From Usnea hakonensis (lineage: Eukaryota; Ascomycota; Lecanoromycetes; Lecanorales; Parmeliaceae): DNA of 64,000 nucleotides. Positions 34,801 to 47,397 of the stretch are shown in pieces. A program made the translations under genes and the position numbers. Under the pieces are notes generated by a model. That model was not told the origin of the DNA, did not search any database, and saw only the letters and a list, made by a program, of their open reading frames with translations. Numbering within the stretch: position 1 is the stretch's first letter; every line of letters starts with the position of its first letter. The stretch covers positions 9,792 to 73,791 of the forward strand of contig BLJB01000322.1 of NCBI GenBank assembly GCA_013423325.1, read 5' to 3'.

Positions 34801-37800
34801 CCTCTATTCCAAACACCTGTCGCGACCCAAAACACTCCCGGACGTTCCCAGGCCAATTTCGCCTTGTCCGTAGATTCCCATCTAACAAGCCTAACAGTAT
34901 TGCCGTCCATTACGTATGAGGTTTCTGGTACAGGGGCTCGCATATCTTTCAGATCAGCACTCTTTGAAGGATCTGACTCCATAGTAGATATCGATATCCA
35001 AGAGCATTCTCACGTCTTCAAATCTTCCGTGGACGAAGCCCCGAATGAGCTGTCGATTTTGCGCATGCCTCCCGTCAATCTTCGCCTTAGTCTTAATCGT
35101 AAAATAAGCCAGAAGTCGGTGGCGTTTAACGCTCTGGTTGAGAGCATCGTTTTCAATGCATCGGCGGTGCATGCCATACTCACTACTGTCATTCAACCGG
35201 ATATGGTCAGCCTTGGTGAAAATATAAGAGATGGTGTTTCGTCAGTTAAAAATCAATATGACCAGATGTTCGGCATGACGGAAAGGCGCAACGAGCCTTT
35301 GTCATCGGACCCAATATTGTACAGTGGTTACATTACTTTGTTGAGTCTAGCCGTACAGGCCAGTACTTCAAACTCTTTGTCTGTTTCTCAGGGAGCCGGA
35401 CTGCAGGTAAAGATGGGGCCAATACGACTCAAAATGACGAACAGAGATTTGGCCAATGGAACCATAAATTTTTTCCCTGAGGCCGAGGTTCAATTCAAGG
35501 GTATACAGCTCAAGGTCTTTCGTTTTGATAATGGCGAAGTGCTTGCGTGTGGTGACATGGCAATCGAGGCTGTCATGAGAGTCACGTCGAAATCGAATGA
35601 CCAAGCTGAACTCGTCCGTGCCTACCAAATCCAAAGTAAAAGTCTTCAGGTGAACGTCTACACCGATACTGCTTCTGTTGTGGTAGCCATACTTGCTAGT
35701 TTGCAAGATACCCTCAAAACTGTCAATTTGTCTCATGAAGTCCAGACTCTCAGAAGATTGGGGAGTGCAAGCCTGCGAAGGAATGCTGCACAATCCGATT
35801 CTGTCCCCAAAATTGATAATGTCGGTACGGTTGCTCTTTTCAGTTCGATGTATTCTTTGGAGATGACAAGCATTTGTGTCGCGTGGAAGGTCGGAAACTC
35901 TATACCTGTCTCACCAGGTCGGGAGCCTGAGGATCTCGTCCTCTCCTTTGCTAGAATTGACCTTTCCATCAAGAAGGAAAATGCAGCTCGCCTGCTCATT
36001 CAGGACCTTCAGCTGCAAATGGTTCCTCAATCAGAATTATCGACTATTAGGTCTCGAAATTCAGCTTTGTTGCCAGAGGTACTTTTCAACGTGGCCTATG
36101 TATCCACAGGACAAAATCGTAGGCTAGCCTTTCAAGCTGCCGGTAAATCTCTCGACCTTCGACTAACGTCGCACTTCATTCTGCCAGCGAGCGATTTACG
36201 ACGATCCATTGCCCTGTCAGTCCAACAAGTCAGAGCAGCAACTGAGGATTGGAATGCATCGGCTACCACAGGTGACGCTCAGAGAAATGCCTTACTCGGT
36301 GATAAAAGGCTTGCTTCCCTCCTTGTAGACGCCGATTTTGCAGGCGCTGTGGTATTCGTACAAGGCCGAAGCCTCATAGAAGCCCATCCACTGGCCCTCA
36401 ATGTCGTCCGAGGCGTGCGGCTTCCACAGCACGGTCGTCAGAACGCAGTTACCCCAGACAGTGCAAACAACAATAGTACAATCTTGCGCGCGCCAGGGAT
36501 TGCTTTTAAGGTCGAGTACCGAAACGGAGGGTCCGATAACCAATCTCTCAACGCGGAAATAAAAATTGATGCGTCTTCAAATGCATTGTATCCGACTGTT
36601 GTACCTTTGATTATGGAAATCTCCTCAAGCATAAAGGACGTCGTTGGAGACGCCAGCGAACAGGAACAGGCGAATAAGCCTAGCCTGCCTCAGCCGAAGT
36701 TCCTTGGTGAGGAGAGACTCCGAGGCGCAGACCCGGCTGCAATTTTTGGTAGTTGCAAACTCAACTTGGGTCTTCGTATTTGCAAACAGGAATTTAGCCT
36801 AAGCTGCCAGCCAATTGCACGTGTTGCAGCGTCTGCGTGTTTCGACGATATCTATATCACCGTCAATACGGTACATGCAAACGAGCACGGAAGGTTCTTT
36901 ACGGTGTCAGCTACTTTTTCTAAGCTATATGTGTCTGTACAACATGTATACTCACGAGAGTCGACAGGCAATTTCGAAGTCGATTCGATTATCGTATCCT
37001 TGATGAACAGCAAGCACGTTAGCAACGCCAACGGCATTTCTGCGATTCTCACCATCAGCCCGATGAAAGCACAGATCAACGCGAAACAGTCGCAGGACTT
37101 CTTGCTGTTCCGAGAAATATGGGTGCCACCCGAGATACGACGATCTAATCCCGCTGCTGCACCCGTGCCAGCCTCAGAATCTCAGGCCTTCATTGTACAA
37201 CGCTACCAACAGATTGCGGCAGCGGGTGCATTCCCCTGGAATGCCACGGTCTCCATTGCTAAGCTCGATATTGAGTTGGAATTGGGACAGTCGCTGGGTA
37301 AATCTGCCTTTATCATTACTGACCTTTGGATCTCCTCCAAGAAGACATCAGATTGGGAACAGACCCTGTGTCTAGGATTAAATAAGACGGCAGTCAAGAG
37401 CACTGGAAGAATGAGTGGCTTCGTCGAATTGAAAAACTTCAAGGTGCGCACATCAATACAATGGCCGATCATAGAGAAAGCGCACAATCAGACGCCTTTG
37501 GTACAAGCTTCTTTGGTCTTCGATGACCTGCAAGTTAAGGCTTCGTTCGACTATCAGGCCTTTTTGATCGCAGACATCACCAATATTGAGTTCCTAATGT
37601 ACAACGTTAGGGACCTGCAGCACTTCGGCCGTGACAGATTAGTCGGCGTTCTTGATGGTGATAAAGTGCAAGTATTCTGCACCACCACCAGCGCGTCCCA
37701 AGCTATTGCTCTATATCAAGCCTTTCAGCGACTATATCAAGAGAAAGTGTTCGCGTACGAGGCATCTCTCAGGGACATTGAGAAGTTTCTGCCTCGAAGG

Positions 37801-38679
37801 TCTTCTATCAATTCCTTGGCTCTACGCGCAGCTGTGAAGAGGCAAGAGGGCACCAGCGCTGAAAGCGACACGTTGCCCTTGCGGCTTCAAACCAATGTCG
37901 TTGTGACCCTCAAATCGATCAATATTGGAGCCTTTCCCAGTACCTTCTTCGATAGTCAGATCCTCAAACTGGAAGCTTTCGACGCCTCAGCTCGCTTTGC
38001 TGTTGTAGTAGAACACGAAAAAATCTATTCCACGCTTGGCATGTCGCTGGGCCAACTTCGTGTCGCACTCGCGAGCTTCACTCGAACTAGCGTTCCGAAA
38101 ACGTCAGGCGAAGTCTCAATGTCGGACGTTGTGGCCTCTGCAGCGAACTCTCGGGGTGGTACTATTTTAAAAGTGCCAAAGCTGGTAGCCAGTATGGAGA
38201 CATGGCAGAGCCTTGCTTCGACCCAGATTGATTACACGTTCAAAAGCTCGTTCCAGGGCAAGGTCGACGTGGGCTGGAATTACTCACGGATCAGCTACAT
38301 TCGAGGTATGTGGAACAGCCACGCCCGGTCGTTGGCACAGCGGCTAGGGAAGCCTCTACCACAGTCCGCGGTCCAAATAACAGGCGGACCTCGCCTCGAA
38401 GGAGAAGACGAAAGTCGGAGACCTGGTGAGGGCGAACAAGAGAAGATTACAGCAGTCGTCAATGTTCCCCAGTCGAAGTATCAGTACACACCTCTGCAGC
38501 CACCTATCATTGAGACACCGCAATTGAGAGATATGGGCGAAGCGACGCCACCGCTGGAATGGATCGGACTTCACAGAGAGAGGTTGCCAAACCTGACTCA
38601 CCAAATAGTCATTGTACCACTTCTGGAAGTAGCCAAGGAAGTGGATGACGCTTACTCGAAGATTTTGGGCTCCTCGTAG
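28859..38679 (+). CDS. CSF1: Csf1 / BLTP1-family bridge-like lipid transfer protein
   Basis: Three exons are proposed: 28859-28877 (19 nt), 28927-28978 (52 nt) and 29031-38679, giving about 3,239 residues. The two small exons restore the family's N-terminal membrane helix (VFLLWYIVSSVLAILFLFCF), followed by FNRIFARLVSYGIRAYSW, which matches Csf1 homologues; phases agree. A conserved early segment follows (ETILVSDGYITWRYWLRH). The rest is the long repeating-groove rod with Ser-rich disordered loops (about residues 70-260 and 1170-1330). The C-terminal part keeps the family's GWNYSRISYIRGMWNSHARS near the end. Yeast Csf1 is the relative of Tweek/KIAA1109 and moves phospholipids between membranes at ER contact sites. 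Length is normal for fungi. The 9.6-kb exon has no stop and no sign of RIP although the gene abuts RIP-mutated Helitrons. Confidence 0.92.
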
Positions 38680-39319
38680 CCTTTTTTGGTGAGTAAGAAA
38701 GCAGTCATACGGAGTCGAAAGTGTCCGCATTGAACAAAGAGGCGCTAGCAGCGTTTGCTGAAGCTCGAGAAGATAGAGAGTCCCTTGAGAGTAGACCACT
38801 TTGCTTCTCGATCAATACTTTGTGCCACATAGGTAGATAAGCATACATATGATAGCGCTTGATTTGATGGCACTTTTAAATGTACCATAGCTGAAAGTCT
38901 AGATGGCCTTACGGATAGAATGCATAATTCTATCTCTCGAACCTCCACCATGTTTCCCGGCTGGTGACTCATGGTGTGATTGTACGGAGTAGGTACAGGT
39001 AGGTAAGGTAAAGTACTTTATGACTCTTCTTTGATGCTCGAGGCTAGCCCACAAATTATCAAGCGAGGCGCGGGGCAAAATTTTAGTGCGAGCTTGTTAA
39101 TCAATTTAATTATCCCACAGTCACCTTCACAAATCTCCCTCATCTTTCTGCATCAAAGGAAAACTCAGTGGACCATCTTTGAACCCTCTGCTTCCTCCTC
39201 CGAAAGTCTCGATATCGTTCGAGAGATTCAGCACCTTAGGTCGAGCGAGCCCTCGGTCCTACACAGTGGGGTAACACCTCATACGAAAAACTCAAAGCGT
39301 TCAGAAGAAGCCCGCCAAG
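38680..39319. other. Intergenic: CSF1 terminator and EF-2 promoter
   Basis: About 640 bp with no gene. The last 250 bp before EF-2 have pyrimidine-rich stretches (CACCTTCACAAATCTCCCTC near 39122), as in strongly expressed fungal promoters. Confidence 0.5.
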
Positions 39320-42243
39320 ATGGTTAAGTAAGTCGTTCTCAGGCCCAACTCCAATCAGGAATCAAACATGCTATGCACACCCTCTTAAAGCTGTTGGACT
39401 GCCGCAACGCTTCAACAACAGCTTTGATGAGGAGATTCCTCTCCTTGTCGTCTGCATTTCAGAACCTCGTGGCTAATACTATGGATTCCATAGCTTTACC
39501 GTGGAAGAAGTATGTACTAAGCTAGTCGTCGAAGCTGTGGCCGTCTGTTACAATGGCTGACATAGCCTCAGATCCGTGCGCTCATGGACAAGCCGGCAAA
39601 TATCCGAAACATGTCGGTCATTGCCCACGGTAAGTCTATATCGTCAGACTCCTTAGCGAAACGCTCGACTAATCACGCCTTGTCACAGTCGACCACGGAA
39701 AATCTACGCTTACCGATTCCCTCGTCCAACGCGCTGGTATCATCTCCGCCGCCAAAGCCGGGGAGCAACGTTTCACGGACACCCGCAAGGATGAACAAGA
39801 TAGATGCATCACGATCAAATCAACTGCCATCTCCCTTTACTCCCATATGGCAGATGAGGATGATCTGAAAGATATTCCTCAGAAAGTGGAAGGAAACGAT
39901 TTTTTGATCAACTTGATCGATTCTCCTGGACACGTTGATTTCTCGTCTGAAGTCACCGCTGCTCTCCGTGTGACTGATGGGGCTCTTGTTGTGGTTGATT
40001 GTGTCGAAGGTGTGTGCGTCCAAACCGAGACTGTGCTTCGACAGGCCCTTGGTGAGCGGATCAAACCTGTTTGTATTGTGAACAAGGTCGACCGCGCCCT
40101 TCTTGAGCTCCAGGTCTCGAAAGAGGACTTGTACCAGTCGTTTTCAAGAACGATCGAGTCTGTGAACGTGGTCATCTCCACGTACTTTGACAAAGCACTA
40201 GGAGATGTCCAGGTCCAGCCGTACCAAGGTACTGTGGCGTTCGGGTCCGGCCTTCACGGATGGGGCTTCACGGTCCGCCAATTCGCCGTCAAGTACGCAA
40301 AGAAATTTGGCGTAGACAAGTCTAAGATGATGGAGCGTCTATGGGTATGTAGCGGATCTTTGAACTGGGGTCATGGTCAGGCTAACCGCCTCTGCAGGGC
40401 GACAATTACTTCAACCCAAAGACCAAGAAATGGACTAAAGTGGGGGAGCACGAGGGCCAGCCCTTAGAGCGTGCCTTCAATCAATTTATCCTCGACCCAA
40501 TCTTCAAGATCTTTGCTGCGATCATGAACTTCAAAAAGGACGAAATTCCAACTCTGTTGGCTAAGCTCGAAATCAAGCTCTCTAGTGAAGAGAAAGATCT
40601 AGAGGGCAAGCAGCTTCTAAAGATTGTCATGCGCAAGTTCTTGCCGGCTGCAGACGCCCTTCTAGAAATGATGGTCATCCACTTGCCATCTCCCGTGACT
40701 GCCCAGAAGTATCGTGCGGCAACACTGTACGAAGGTCCTCCTGATGATGAAGCATGTATTGGTATTCGAGACTGCGATCCCAAAGCGCCCCTCATGCTCT
40801 ACGTATCCAAGATGGTCCCGACCTCTGACAAGGGTCGTTTCTATGCCTTCGGGCGTGTGTTCTCTGGTACAGTGAGATCTGGCTTGAAGGTCCGCATTCA
40901 AGGCCCCAACTACACCCCTGGCAAGAAGGAGGATTTGTTCATCAAGGCTATCCAACGTACCATTCTCATGATGGGCCGCAACATTGAGCCAATCGAAGAT
41001 GTTCCAGCTGGCAACATTCTTGGATTGGTCGGTGTAGATCAATTTCTGCTCAAGTCTGGTACTCTTACAACATCGGAGACCGCCCACAACCTCAAAGTCA
41101 TGAAATTTTCTGTCTCACCTGTCGTGCAGCGATCGGTTGAAGTCAAGAACGCCAATGATCTGCCGAAGCTTGTTGAAGGTCTCAAGCGGCTTTCGAAGTC
41201 AGACCCTTGCGTCTTGACCCTCATCAATGAGGCAGGAGAACACATCGTAGCTGGTGCTGGAGAACTGCATTTGGAGATCTGCCTCAAAGATCTAGAGGAA
41301 GATCATGCAGGTGTACCTCTCCGCATCTCAGATCCTGTCGTGTCCTATCGCGAATCTGTTAGTGGCGTTTCAAGTATGACTGCTTTATCGAAGTCGCCAA
41401 ACAAGCACAATCGTCTCTACGTCACGGCACAACCATTGGAGGAAGAGGTCTCCAAAGACATCGAGTCTGGCAAGATCAGTCCCCGTGACGATATCAAGGC
41501 TCGCGCTCGTGTTTTAGCCGACGAGCATGGCTGGGATGTCACCGATGCGCGAAAAATCTGGTGTTTCGGTCCTGAGACGAGTGGCCCCAACTTGCTCGTT
41601 GATCAGACCAAAGCTGTGCAATACCTGAACGAAATCAAGGATTCCGTGGTCTCTGGCTTCCAATGGGCGACGAAAGAGGGCCCCGTTGCTGAGGAGCCCA
41701 TGCGCTCAGTTCGTTTTAACATCATGGACGTCACGCTACACGCTGACGCTATCCATCGTGGCGGTGGGCAGCTGATCCCTACTACGCGTCGTGTGCTGTA
41801 TGCTGCAGCCCTCCTTGCCGACCCTGGTATCCTTGAGCCTATCTACTTGGTCGAGATTCAAGTCCCCGAACAAGCCATGGGCGGTATCTATGGTGTGCTC
41901 ACCCGAAGACGAGGCCACGTATTTTCAGAAGAACAGCGACCCGGGACACCTCTTTTCAACGTCAAGGCTTATTTGCCTGTCAATGAATCTTTTGGCTTTA
42001 CCGCTGACCTGCGCTCGCATACTGGTGGGCAGGCATTCCCTCAATCCGTTTTCGACCATTATCAGATCTTACCTGGTGGTTCTCCACTTGATCCTTCCAC
42101 AAAGCCAGGGCAAGTTGTGCAGACGATGCGAAAGAGGAAAGGTATCAAGGAAATCGTGCCTGGCGTTGAGAACGTAAGTCATTCCCCTTCTTGGTACCCG
42201 ACCATTGGCTAATGCAGTTCGACAGTACTACGACAAACTATAG
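39320..42243 (+). CDS. EF2: Translation elongation factor 2 (eEF2)
   Basis: Six exons: 39320-39327, 39494-39509, 39572-39629, 39689-40344, 40398-42173 and 42226-42243, encoding about 843 residues, the normal eEF2 length. The first two exons are 8 and 16 nt and give MVNFTVEE. The G1 loop AHVDHGKST is split by intron 3; DSPGHVDF and NKVD are the other GTPase motifs. The Domain IV segment HADAIHRGGGQ carries the His that becomes diphthamide, the target of ADP-ribosylating toxins. The last exon supplies the universal C-terminus YYDKL. eEF2 drives ribosomal translocation in the cytosol using GTP. All junctions are GT-AG with consistent phase. Confidence 0.97.
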
Positions 42244-42919
42244 ATAAGATGGCAACATTGCATCCACTTAAATCCCAAATCGCCTGCGCATATGAATGAG
42301 ATTGACCGCGCCCACTTGAGATCCGACATGGCCATGGATTCGAGGAGATGATTCATGTTAACGAGACGAACCTTGCTACCAAGGTATTTGACAAGTTGGA
42401 AGTTTTCGACCTTTTTTCTTCTAAAGTTTGGTGCGAGGGTCCCGCTTGTGCAGAGCAGCAGAAACGATGTACATAGCTTGGGCTCATAATGAAAAGTCCG
42501 CACCAATACCGTGCCCACATTAAGTGAATTGGGTGATACACAATCGTTTTGGAGATGTTGCGTGCTCGAACATGTGCAGCGCCAGCAACATTTTTCACAA
42601 TCTTCCCGAACCAAAGATTCAATAACCCCTCGCAAGTCGCAAGTCAACACGTGAATACGATAGGTACCTAAGTATATGGATGAGCCCGCGAGCCCGCCCC
42701 CTCTCAGAAGCGGCAAAATAAAGACGGAAGCTAGCGGTCAAACTATCTGCCGGCGGAAAAGTAAGGTACCTAGCAAACAAAGCGAGGTCGGACTCGCGAT
42801 ACTTAGTCCCATCTCTTCTATTGCGCATACATTATTCTATCTTGCATCAGACACACTTTTAGGGCTAAGCGCGGTTCCAGCTGGCCCAGCTAAGTATATC
42901 TGGCCGTTCATCTTGCAAG
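42244..42919. other. Intergenic between EF-2 and RNA-binding protein gene
   Basis: About 680 bp holding the EF-2 3' region and the promoter of the next plus-strand gene. No coding motif is seen on either strand. Confidence 0.5.
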
Positions 42920-45522
42920 ATGCTGATCGAAGAAGAGGATGCTGTGGAGTTGAAAACTTGGGTGGTGAAGAGACTAGAGAACATGTGCGTGAGGAACGAA
43001 TGCCGAGGAGTCTCCAGCATCGAACTTCAAGATATCTCTCCTGCGAATCAACTGTCTTGCTGACTGCCGCGTTTATGAAGCTCCGACGCAGATTCCGACG
43101 TTCTGGCAGACTATGTTATAGCTTTAATGCGCGCAGACACCCCAGAGTCAGAATTAAGGACGAATGCCATTGATTCTCTTGAAGACTTCCTGAAAGACAG
43201 TATGTAGGATACTTTACCCAAGAGATGTACTTTGTGCTAGCGTGAGCCTCAAGTTGACTCTTGCCTGGTATTGCAACCTAGACACAATAGCATTCGTCGA
43301 GGAGATTTTCAAGACAATCCATACCAAGTCGTACTCTCTGGGGGCCCGCATCCCTCAGAGCTCCTTATCCACCAGTCCTCCTTTCACAGCTCCCTCCGGA
43401 CCTTCTAGTACATATCGTTCACTTGGCGTTGGGCGAGGGCTACACGGAGTTCAAGAGCCAAGGAAGCGCTCTTACAATGACAGGCAAGAAGAGGATCCTG
43501 GAGTCGACTCGCATTATTCACGAGGAGAGCGCCAAATGAAGCAGGTGCGCAGAGGTGGTAGGGGTGGTAGGGTAGATGCTCTTGCGCCCAGGAATGGAAG
43601 AGGAGTTTTTTATGAATCTCCCTACCATCAAGCAGGATCCTCGCCGGCACTACCGAGCTTTCAAAACATGCCATTGCCGCTTCCTTTCGATCCCAATGAT
43701 CCACTCACAGCAATAATGGCCATGCAAGCCATGGGAGTACCGCCGCTTCCTGGTATGCCATCACTCCCTCAAACCGGCCCAACAAATGTTTTACCCCAGC
43801 TTGGAGGGCAGGGAATACTACCTTCGGCAGGGCCGCCCAGAGACACCTTAAGGGAGCGGTGTAGGGATTATGACGAGAGATTTTATTGTGAGAGGGGAGA
43901 CGCTTGTCCCTACGAGCACGGCACAGATCGGCTCGTTGCATCTGGCCATGACGGTAGGTTTAGCTACATGGTGAAAGAGCTGAAGTTAACGCTTTTCAGA
44001 ATACGATCCGAAAAATTCTAATCTTATGACCCCTCATCCTACCTCTCCTACAGCGAACGGACACGGTGTAACGCAGGACCATCGTGGACATGGCTATTCC
44101 CGAGGCAGAGGAAGAGGAGATCGAGGAGGTTTGCTGCAGCGGCGTAACAATAACCGGGCAGAGTTTTCTCAGGCGGGTCCCAACCACGACCGATCTGTTA
44201 CCAGCATCGTCGTCGAACAAATTCCAGAGGACCGATTCGACGACCAGTCAGTCCGAGCTTTTTTTTCCGAATTTGGCACTATCGAGGAGGTTACCATGCA
44301 GCCATATAAACGCCTCGCCTTGGTCAAGTACGACGACTACATGGCTGCCAGAAGAGCCTACGAAAGCCCCAAAGTCATTTTCGACAATCGTTTTGTCAAG
44401 GTCTATTGGTATAAGCCCGGTGGAATACCTGCTCCCCCACCGACTGCCAAAGGAAACGTAAATCCGCCTTCTATTTCCAAGGAGGAAGAGCAGTCCTTTG
44501 ATAGAGAGAAGTTCGAGCGAGATGCAGTGGCAGCTCAGAAGAAGCTGGAAGAAAAAAAATCCCAGATTAAAGACGTAGAAGCAAAGAGGCAGGCGCTAGA
44601 AAAGCAGAAAGAAGAGCTGGCTCAGAAGCAAGCCGAAGAGAAGCGGAAGTTGCTAGAGAAATTAGCAGCGAAGGGTCTTGCGCGTAATGGCGATACGGCA
44701 ACAAATGGGAACAAAGGAACAGACGACAACAAAATAAGCGCGCACACAAAGGCGTTACGGGAGAAAGTCGCAGAATTAGAAGCAGAGGCTAAAAGCTTGG
44801 GCCTGGACTCGGCACTGACCGATACGCCTTACCAGTACAGAGGGAGAGGGAGAGGCAGGGGTCGAGGTTCTTACCGTGGTACGTGCCTTGAAAATCCATC
44901 GTTCTTCGTTTGGACCAAGCATCGCAAGGATTCAACAGATACTCTCGAGCGTGCAATACTGACTTCGGATTGCCTAGGCTGGGAAGGGTTCGCTTCGGGC
45001 TCGGAAAACTTAAGAGGAAACTATCGTGGCAGAAGTGGTTTTGTGGGCAGAGGTGGCGGAAAATACAACTTGGATAATCGTACGAAGAAAGTGGCGGTCA
45101 CGGGCGACCTCACGGGAGAAAAAGACGAGGCTCTAAGGCAGTATCTGCTTGTAAGTCGTGCATTTTGGCTTCATTGGCCGAGACATCTGAAGACTGAACT
45201 AATGGAGATGCAGGGGGTTGGCGAGTTCGAGGCCATCGAGGCTCATCCGGATCGCCCGGATACGCAAGTAGTCACATTTAAAGATCGGCTTACGGCAGAG
45301 ACCTTTATGTACGGCAATCAAGATATTCCGCTTGTTGGCAAACTGGATTTTGCGTGGTTCAATGCACCAGTTGTACCTGCCCAGCCAACACCGAAGCTGA
45401 TGGAGGCCGATGGCGACACAAGAATGGGCGGCACAAGGGTGGATGATCATCACACTGACAAAGGGACTGCATTGGCCAACACCGAAGTTGACTATGATGT
45501 AGCAGAAGACGAGGTGTGGTAG
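42920..45522 (+). CDS. CCCH zinc-finger and RRM RNA-binding protein (RBM26/27-like)
   Basis: Six exons are proposed: 42920-42984, 43081-43199, 43282-43953, 44000-44878, 44978-45150 and 45214-45522, giving about 738 residues with consistent phases. The N-terminal ~80 residues form a PWI-like fold (ADYVIALMRADTPESELR, then VEEIFKTIHTKS). A CX8CX5CX3H zinc finger lies at about residues 254-275 (CRDYDERFYCERGDACPYEH). An RRM follows at about 350-425 (SIVVEQIPEDRFDD, RLALVKYDDYMAARRAY), then a Lys/Glu-rich coiled coil (about 446-512), RG-rich repeats and a second RRM-like domain near the C-terminus. This order is that of RBM26/27, whose relatives act with the nuclear RNA exosome. The specific role in this organism is inference. 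Confidence 0.88.
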
Positions 45523-45988
45523 AGCGTACTGCTGGCTCCTTGCCTACGTGCACTATGTTTGATCAATTCTGAGCAAACATGCAAAGATTTCTCTCCCGAG
45601 TGCTTGGAGTGACTTCTTTCAATCGGATAGCCCATCGGCAGCAATCGAGCACTCCGCTGTTCACGATATAGGAAGTGGGTTAAGAGAAAGGTCTCTGACC
45701 TGGTTTAGGGCCTCGAAGCACACAGTAAGACCCGCTAGTCCTTTCTTAGCACTCAGACCGTCAACTCACATGACGGCTAAAGATGGTCCCTAAAGCCCGA
45801 CTGGTCTCATCAAAATAGAGAGCTCAAGCTTTTGACCTGCTCTGCCTTGCAAACATATGACAAGAACAAGCTTTGCTTCTTTGATCTGAGTGACAGGCTT
45901 CAGATATCCTACACTGAACCACAAATCATTACACAAGGCACTTCTTCGCTCGCCTATCTCATTGTTGATCTTCTGAGGACATGTAACA
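45523..45988. other. Intergenic between convergent genes
   Basis: 466 bp between the stop of the plus-strand RNA-binding gene and the stop of the minus-strand dehydrogenase. It should hold two terminators. No gene is seen. Confidence 0.5.
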
Positions 45989-47397
45989 TCAGAATTTCTC
46001 CTGAGCGGGCCGTAAGTCTAATTCATGCGTCCATAGATCTGGTTCCTGGTTCGCTAGCCAAAGGTATGTTTTCCTTTTTCGCTGGTCAGTGCACATCTAT
46101 ACAATGTTGGCGGATCTAGGTCGGCGCCTCACCCCACGCTTTCAGCCTTCATGATTTTGCCTTGTTGCTGTGCATCGCCATCTTCGTCTTTGATCCCGCT
46201 GTGCAAGTTATCAAAATGAGCATGATCTTTCTTTGAGATGGTTTGGACTAGGGACAGGGGGGCTTATTCGTCGAACGTCTCCCGCCCATGGATACAACAT
46301 GCGAGGACTTGGCGACTCACCCATCTAACACAGTTTGAAGTCAGCCTTGCTATACGTGGTCTGGGGGTTACAAGGCGTGCTGATATAGCTAATCCCATCA
46401 TCCAATATGTCTTGCAGTCCCAAAAGCAGTCGTGGAAAAAAAAGATGTAATCCAGAGGAGAGCCTTACTGGCAATTGTGTGTACCACATGTATACCACCT
46501 GGACGGTTCAAAAATCAGCCTTTTCTCTTCTGGGGCTTTAATCGGACTGGTCTGTTGGATAGGATGTTCGAGACGTGTCTCACAGCTTTGTGCTTGGTAC
46601 ACACTACCACGTATTCCCTACAAAAGCGCACTTACTTGATGAATACTCTTTTGCTAAAGCTTGAGCCAACGATCGTGCCCCTGAGCGCGAGGCTCCGTAT
46701 GCTGCAAAATTCGCATTCGTTCTCATGGCCCCGAGTGTCCCGGTAAAGATCAGCGTGCCCTTCTTTCCACCACCGTCTGCGAGAAGTCTTTGTCCGTGTT
46801 GATCGAAGAGCATCTTCACCACTTCTTTGGAAAAGGCCATTGCACCTCCAACATACGTGTTGAGGGATTCCGTGAACTCGGAATGAGTCTCTTCAAGAAA
46901 GGGTTTCTATTGTTGCCCGTCAGGTGCATTGAGAACGGAGAACGTCAGAGCCATGTTACCTTGGACGAATGTTTGACGTGGAAAACGGCTATTTTGAGCT
47001 TCAAATCTTTGAAAGAAATGTGGGAGCGGATGTTAGAGAAAGCTTGGGAAAGCCTCTCAGGTGAGGTGTCGGTCGGGAAGGCTTCTACTGGGTTGGGGGT
47101 TGAGGAACGGAGACCTTTAGCTACGGCATTTAGGTTGTCCGGATTCCGAGCCAAAAGAGCGACGGCAAGGTTTCCATGAGATGGGTGCGCTAGAATTCTA
47201 CATATTCCTGCGCCACTGGTAGGTCCCTGAAGAGAAATACTGTCAAAGGATGTGCAAGGATGGCGAGGTTGATGTGGGAACTCACAGCTCCAATGAGTAT
47301 GGCCAGACCCTAATGAAAGCGAACCTTAGTGTGTTGAAGTTGGATTGCGGATGCGGTTGGATGGAAGGAGGAACTTTGGACATACGGAGGGAGGCAT
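45989..47397 (-). CDS. Short-chain dehydrogenase/reductase, possible frame defect
   Basis: Exons read on the minus strand: 47397-47386, 47309-47286, 47226-46960, 46906-46636, 46498-46469, 46198-46133 and 46073-45989. The N-terminus carries the Rossmann nucleotide-binding motif split by an intron (LAILIGA, then GPTSGAG), followed by VALLARNPDNL. The middle has KGTLIFTGTLGAMR and the active-site region FAAYGASRSGARSLAQALAK, where the usual YxxxK Lys is Arg. GIHVVHTIA and the C-terminal TYLWLANQEPDLWTHELDLR are typical of an SDR subgroup. Every junction is in frame except exon 5 to exon 6, where the only good sites (A|GTAAGG, TTGCACAG|C) are one base short. Either an unusual splice site is used or the gene has a recent 1-nt lesion. 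Substrate unknown. Confidence 0.7.

Noticed and set aside
29259..38499. Many minus-strand and out-of-frame ORFs across CSF1 (for example 34362-34982)
   Set aside because: They overlap a single conserved 9.6-kb coding exon and lack any domain, so they are shadows.
45832..46119. 95-codon plus-strand ORF between the RNA-binding gene and the dehydrogenase
   Set aside because: It is antisense to the last two dehydrogenase exons, which encode a recognisable SDR C-terminus.
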